Positions 59,869-64,000 of a DNA stretch of 64,000 bases are shown here, piece after piece. Origin of the DNA: Pestalotiopsis fici W106-1 (Eukaryota; Ascomycota; Sordariomycetes; Amphisphaeriales; Sporocadaceae); assembly GCF_000516985.1 (NCBI RefSeq), contig NW_006917099.1, positions 760,685-824,684 on the forward strand, in the 5' to 3' direction. A model generated the notes under the pieces. The model was not told the origin of the DNA and did no database searches. It worked only from the letters and a program-made list of their open reading frames with translations. Every line of letters begins with the position of its first letter. The first letter of the stretch is position 1. Position numbers and translations under genes: made by a program.

Positions 59869-61131
59869 GGCAATGGAGCAATGCTTTAAAATTACAGACA
59901 ATAAAGAGCGACAAAACTTGGCACAAGCAACATATTTTCCCACCCAAAAAAAGATGTGCAGGCTTGTTCGTCTATATTCACAACTGCCGACACCACTCAG
60001 ATATTAACATGACCACGTGTACGTGGGTCGAACCCGTTAAAGAGTTTGTCTCATCGGGTGGAAACTAATTCTAAAGTTTATACAGCTCAATCGGGGCTCA
60101 ATCGGGCGCTTTTCAGACATGGCAGTGATGGTTCCCTGTAGGTGCACGTTACGTCTTGGACTATAAACTTGAGTCACTGGACAGGATTGACGTGACAGGC
60201 GAGACATTTATCTAGTCAGGGGCACATACATCTTGCCCATTACGACATCAATTATCAGAGTAGCCTTTTCCATCGGAAAACTAGTGCCGTCTATCCACGA
60301 TGGGTGGCGATGGTTTGTGGTAGAGTCGTATGAGAGAGATGTACGTTTGCTGAAGGACACTCTGCGGAAAGTCTTGCGGTATCTTTTTTCTAAGAGGGAA
60401 AAAAGGAATAAAGAGGAAAGATATTTCGATCCACGGAGGCTTCAAAACGCAAGCTGCGCCCGAGTTGTTGTGTTGACACCGATCCGGGGTGTTGCCGTCC
60501 CCGGATAATCGGCATCTCGAACCAGCACCAGTCGCGACTTCGAGACCTCGAGACTCATGAGATGTTTGTGATACTGAATGGAACGATAATCTCCTTTAGA
60601 AAAGGGGCATCGCCACGATATTAAAGCAGCAGGAACGGTCATGCAGATCCGAAGGTCCCTGCATGAGTCCTGTCAGTGACAGAAGTGGGCTTGGCATCTA
60701 TCCTTATGATACCCCTTAAAGACAAACTCTAAAAGGACTCATTTCATATGAAAGATTTGAGGCGCATCATCACGAGTCGAGCTCCAAATGTCGCAAACGC
60801 CCCCAAATTGCAGTGTCGGATTCTAACTTTCTTTGACAGGCGTCAAAACACTAAATCCAAACGTCAAATCAAGAATTTTGCAGCGAGATGTCGAACACTG
60901 TCTCAATTTCGATGCGCGTGATTTTCTGCTTGCAACAAATTGAGCATTTTTGATCACATGAGAGTACGATCGCAATTTCCAGTTTGTCTAGATAATGCTT
61001 CTTCAATCGATATATGACTTGAATGGTCCCGTTCGTGCTCGACTGCTGAAGAGAAAACCCCAGAGACCAGGCATCGAAAAAACGTTTCTGCAAGTCAAAG
61101 ACGCGCCCGGCACTCCCAAACCTTCGTTACA
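59869..61131. other. 1.26 kb divergent promoter region of two surface-protein genes
   Basis: No supported gene. It lies between the starts of the giant wall protein and the GPI protein. Confidence 0.6.
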
Positions 61132-62166
61132 ATGAAGTTTGGCACTCTAGTTGCGCTTGCTGCGCAGGGTGGATTGCTTCACACCGCCAATGCTCAAAGT
61201 TTGGCATATGTGACAGAGCTCGTCACTGAGTGCTTTGACCCCTGGCAGACTGATATCGAGTATGGCACTGCTACCACAGATACAGTGTCTGCTCCTTATT
61301 ACACAGGATGGGGCCCGGTAGACTATAGCATGCCAGCGTGCGAGTGCGGTTGTCCCAGTGAGTAGAGCTTGGCCATACGTGTGATTTTTATGCTAATATA
61401 CTCCAAAGCCTGTTCACACACGAGTGTCTACTCCACAAACTATCCCATCTTCTGCTCGACAGGTGTTACGGACCAGACATATACCATCACTGAGACCTAT
61501 CATGGCATGCCCACACTGCCCACATTTGCTGAACCCACGGAATGTCCCTATGGCTTCACCACTGAAGAAGTGACGTGCACTGTCTGTGGCGATGCTCCCA
61601 TCACCCAGACCATGACATACCCAAGTGGAGGCTGCCCCTATGACACTGGTCTCCAGTCAGCATACCCAACACTGGCACCAACCCAGGCACCAGCCCCGAC
61701 CTACGCAGCCAGCCCTCATGGCAGCAATGACACCGGCGCAAGCCCTGCCGGCGCGTATCCCGCCCAAAACGACTGGTCCGATGAAGGCAAGGACACCACC
61801 AAGACCACCAAGACCCAGAGCGTCACCCTGTCTGTCAACGGAACCCACCCGTCGACCGCACCTGCCCAGGGGGGCTCGTACCCCAGCTCCAAGCCTGATA
61901 CCGGGTCCGGGTCATCTCCCGCTCAAGGTGGCCAAGATTCGTACCCCAGCTCCAAGCCCGAGACCGGGTCTGGGTCATCTCCCGCTCAAGGTGGCCAGGA
62001 TTCGTACCCGGCGGCTGGAGGCAGCCCGGCTGCTCAGGCCAGCCAGGGTCACTCGGGCTCCTCCTCCTCGCCTGTCAAGGTTAGCAGTGCGTCTAGACTT
62101 GGTGGTATGTTGAGCACGGTTGGATTCGTGATGGTTCTAGCTCCGGTTCTTGTGGCATTTGCCTAA
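61132..62166 (+). CDS. GPI-anchored Ser/Pro-rich cell-surface protein
   Basis: Exons 61132-61357 and 61463-62166 (phase 1 intron), 309 residues. Signal peptide GTLVALAAQGGLLHTANA. A cysteine-containing domain covers residues about 23-140 (TECFDPW, CECGC, ECPYGF, CTVCGD, GGCPYD), with TYTITETYHGMPTLPT like other fungal wall proteins. Then a Pro/Ser/Gly stalk with 21-residue repeats (SYPSSKPDTGSGSSPAQGGQD) and a C-terminal hydrophobic end (LSTVGFVMVLAPVLVAFA) preceded by small residues, the pattern of a GPI attachment signal. Family not identified. Role probably in the wall or adhesion. Divergent from the giant wall protein. Confidence 0.83.
61876..62015 (+). repeat. 63 bp tandem repeat in the GPI-protein stalk
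   Basis: Units begin at 61876, 61939 and, only partly, 62002; each full unit encodes SYPSSKP(D/E)TGSGSSPAQGGQD-type sequence. Confidence 0.88.
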
Positions 62167-63765
62167 GGAGCTACATTCTTCAGCTTTTGAAGCCGATTCA
62201 TTGTCTTATCTTCTTTATAATTTATGGGAAGTCATATAGGAACTTCACAGCCTCTTTTCACCACTTCTTTCTTTATTTCTAATACAAATACGTGCTTTCA
62301 ATGAACGCATATTACCAGATCTGGAAAAACCTGAATTGCCTTGTTGAACGCGATGATTTCCTCGGCAATCTCTGGGCGACACCACGCGCAATTCCACTGT
62401 TGTGCTTCCATGTTAGAGTGGTCGAATTTGCACTCCTTTGCCGTATTTCTGGCTTTCTTGGCTTTATGGGACGTCGTGCTGTCGAAGAGTAGGTGATGCG
62501 GTCAAGTATAGTTTCCTTGTGTAGAGGTGACTGCCTCGATAATCACCGTACTGATGAACCCCTTGGCAAGAAAAGCGGCGACGATAATGGCGGTTTTCAA
62601 GGCTCGGTGTGTGCATTCAAAGGTTGTCATCAACGAAGCTCAAGTCGACATGTTACTTGTGCGACATTTGGATTAAGGAAAGGTTCTGAGGAATCAAGTG
62701 GCTTCCTTCTGCGTGTATTTAGGAGAAGACTACCTACGCCATAAAGGAGTCAACCATAAGTTCTAGGAATTTGGAAAGGCCGGTGCCAGAAAGCAGATAA
62801 TGCAACAGAGTTGCAGTTCTTGGAATTCGAGTAAGTTGACAAGGGCATAACACTGGCAGGTGGACTATTAAGTCGATATCCTACCTAATTTTCTGCCAAT
62901 TGAACATAACAGGTAGAAAGTGGAATTTAAAATAAAAAGCCTTTCTTTGAAAAGTTTACTTGAAGAACAACTTGCATCAAATGCAATCAAAAATAAGAAA
63001 TAAATTATTTTCAAGTAAACGTCATTCCCGGTTTCCTTGAACGCCAATGCTTAAACAGATGACATTCTAATCGCTTGAACAGTAATATCTCTTCCGAGCT
63101 CTTTTTATGTCAATGGCATCGGTATTTACACAATCTTCGTTTGAAGCCCCATTTGAACACAATTCCCTCCGTTTCCACCAAACGCGAAGACCGCGCGTAT
63201 GCGTTTCCTGAGACAAGACCTCTGTTGTTCATCACCAAGTTAACCTCTTGAAACGCAAAACACTCAAATTCTGTGCTCTCAATCTCTAGCCCGGACAGCT
63301 ACAATAAGGAGAGCTTTTTTTCATCTGCGCCCACTTTCCTCGTACGCGCAACCCCAACAAACAACTCTATCGCGAACCATCACAACAAGTCGCCTTGGAA
63401 CCCTCACACAGGTGGCTCATCATTTTGACTGGTACCTCACATCCAGACTCTGACAATTCTGGTGACGTTGCTTCCCAAGAAATCAGTGAGTCGCACCCAT
63501 CTCCGTTTGCACATCCCGAACCCGCACTCACAGATCAATGGAAATTTCACCCTCCCCCGCATTCATCACCACGGCCACGGTCCTTCAAGTTTGAGATTGC
63601 CACTTTTCCGGTTCTTTCCCATCCGAGTTCTTCCAAGCCAATGTGACAGAAAACGCGCCATCAGTCAATTGCGTCTGCCCCCGTCATCAACACAGATCTG
63701 GACAATCACATTCACATCAATTTGACCGCCAGCATTAGCAGCTATTGACCAAAGTTTAGGCAACC
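62167..63765. other. 1.6 kb intergenic region
   Basis: No supported gene. AT-rich, then pyrimidine-rich from about 63300 towards the next start. Confidence 0.55.
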
Positions 63766-64000
63766 ATGGGAGGAACTCGCAAGAAGTGGGTGGACTCATG
63801 GGAGTCGCACCTTCCTGAACCTTTGCGCGATTCTCCCGACAAAAAGCCAGCATCCGACCACCAGTCAACCCTTGAAACCACGCACATCCCACAACCCCCA
63901 AGCGACACCCCCCTGACCAAAGAAAACACAACTCCATCAGATGCTACGGCAACGAAAGTCAGTAAACAATCGCTTCGAGGCACAGCTGCCCATTCGCAGG
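63766..64000 (+). CDS. unidentified protein, N-terminal part
   Basis: An ATG in an ideal context (CAACCATGG) opens a frame that runs to the window edge (78 codons). The visible residues are hydrophilic and Thr/Pro/Ser-rich (MGGTRKKWVDSWESHLPEPL, then a disordered stretch). No domain can be named from this part. The CT- and C-rich leader upstream fits a fungal promoter. Confidence 0.65.
   Translation, partial: MGGTRKKWVDSWESHLPEPLRDSPDKKPASDHQSTLETTHIPQPPSDTPLTKENTTPSDATATKVSKQSLRGTAAHSQ

Overview
This 64 kb window is nuclear DNA of a filamentous ascomycete (Pezizomycotina, probably Sordariomycetes). The evidence is short GT-AG introns with CTNAC-type branch points and fungus-specific families: an AflR-like Zn2Cys6 regulator, a Pth11-like receptor, a fungal rhamnogalacturonase, DHA1 and Dal5-type transporters, a Ser/Thr-rich wall protein and a GPI protein. 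I could not settle the genus. Exon structures were built by hand from reading frame, splice signals and known family sequences. Gene density is low: 20 protein genes or gene parts, separated by long AT-rich or pyrimidine-rich spacers of up to 6 kb.

Layout. 1-3.4 kb: 3' part of mitochondrial nicotinamide nucleotide transhydrogenase. 3.4-7.8 kb: gene-free, microsatellite-rich. 7.8-16.6 kb: tyrosinase, AflR-like regulator, DHA1 drug-type exporter and a SET-domain protein; this resembles secondary-metabolism territory, but no PKS, NRPS or terpene backbone lies in the window. 17.5-19.5 kb: a small protein of unknown function and a secreted GH5 cellulase. 20.2-22.8 kb: two mitochondrial genes, PGS1 (phosphatidylglycerophosphate synthase) and NDUFA12 (complex I), head to head across a 349 bp promoter with a CCAAT box. 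24.9-26.4 kb: Pth11-like membrane receptor. 26.4-32.4 kb: gene-free. 32.4-38.8 kb: alpha/beta hydrolase, DUF218-type protein and an adenylate-forming CoA ligase ending in the peroxisomal signal SKL. 40.5-42.6 kb: an ankyrin-repeat protein with a cytidine-deaminase-like zinc signature. 43.7-50 kb: Dal5-type transporter, a cytochrome P450 with a one-base reading-frame break, and a ferric reductase. 51.8-62.2 kb: a surface and wall block with a GH28 rhamnogalacturonase, a giant repeat-rich wall protein (with an assembly gap in its tandem array) and a GPI-anchored protein. 63.8 kb to the end: start of an unidentified gene.

The most unusual points are: (1) the ankyrin-deaminase protein with an acidic 9-residue tandem repeat; (2) very short coding exons: 21 nt in NDUFA12 (well supported), 8 nt in the ferric reductase (tentative), and two introns only 2 nt apart in the CoA ligase, like a stwintron; (3) the broken P450 frame; (4) the giant wall protein with a duplicated cysteine module and at least nine 99-102 bp repeats around the gap.
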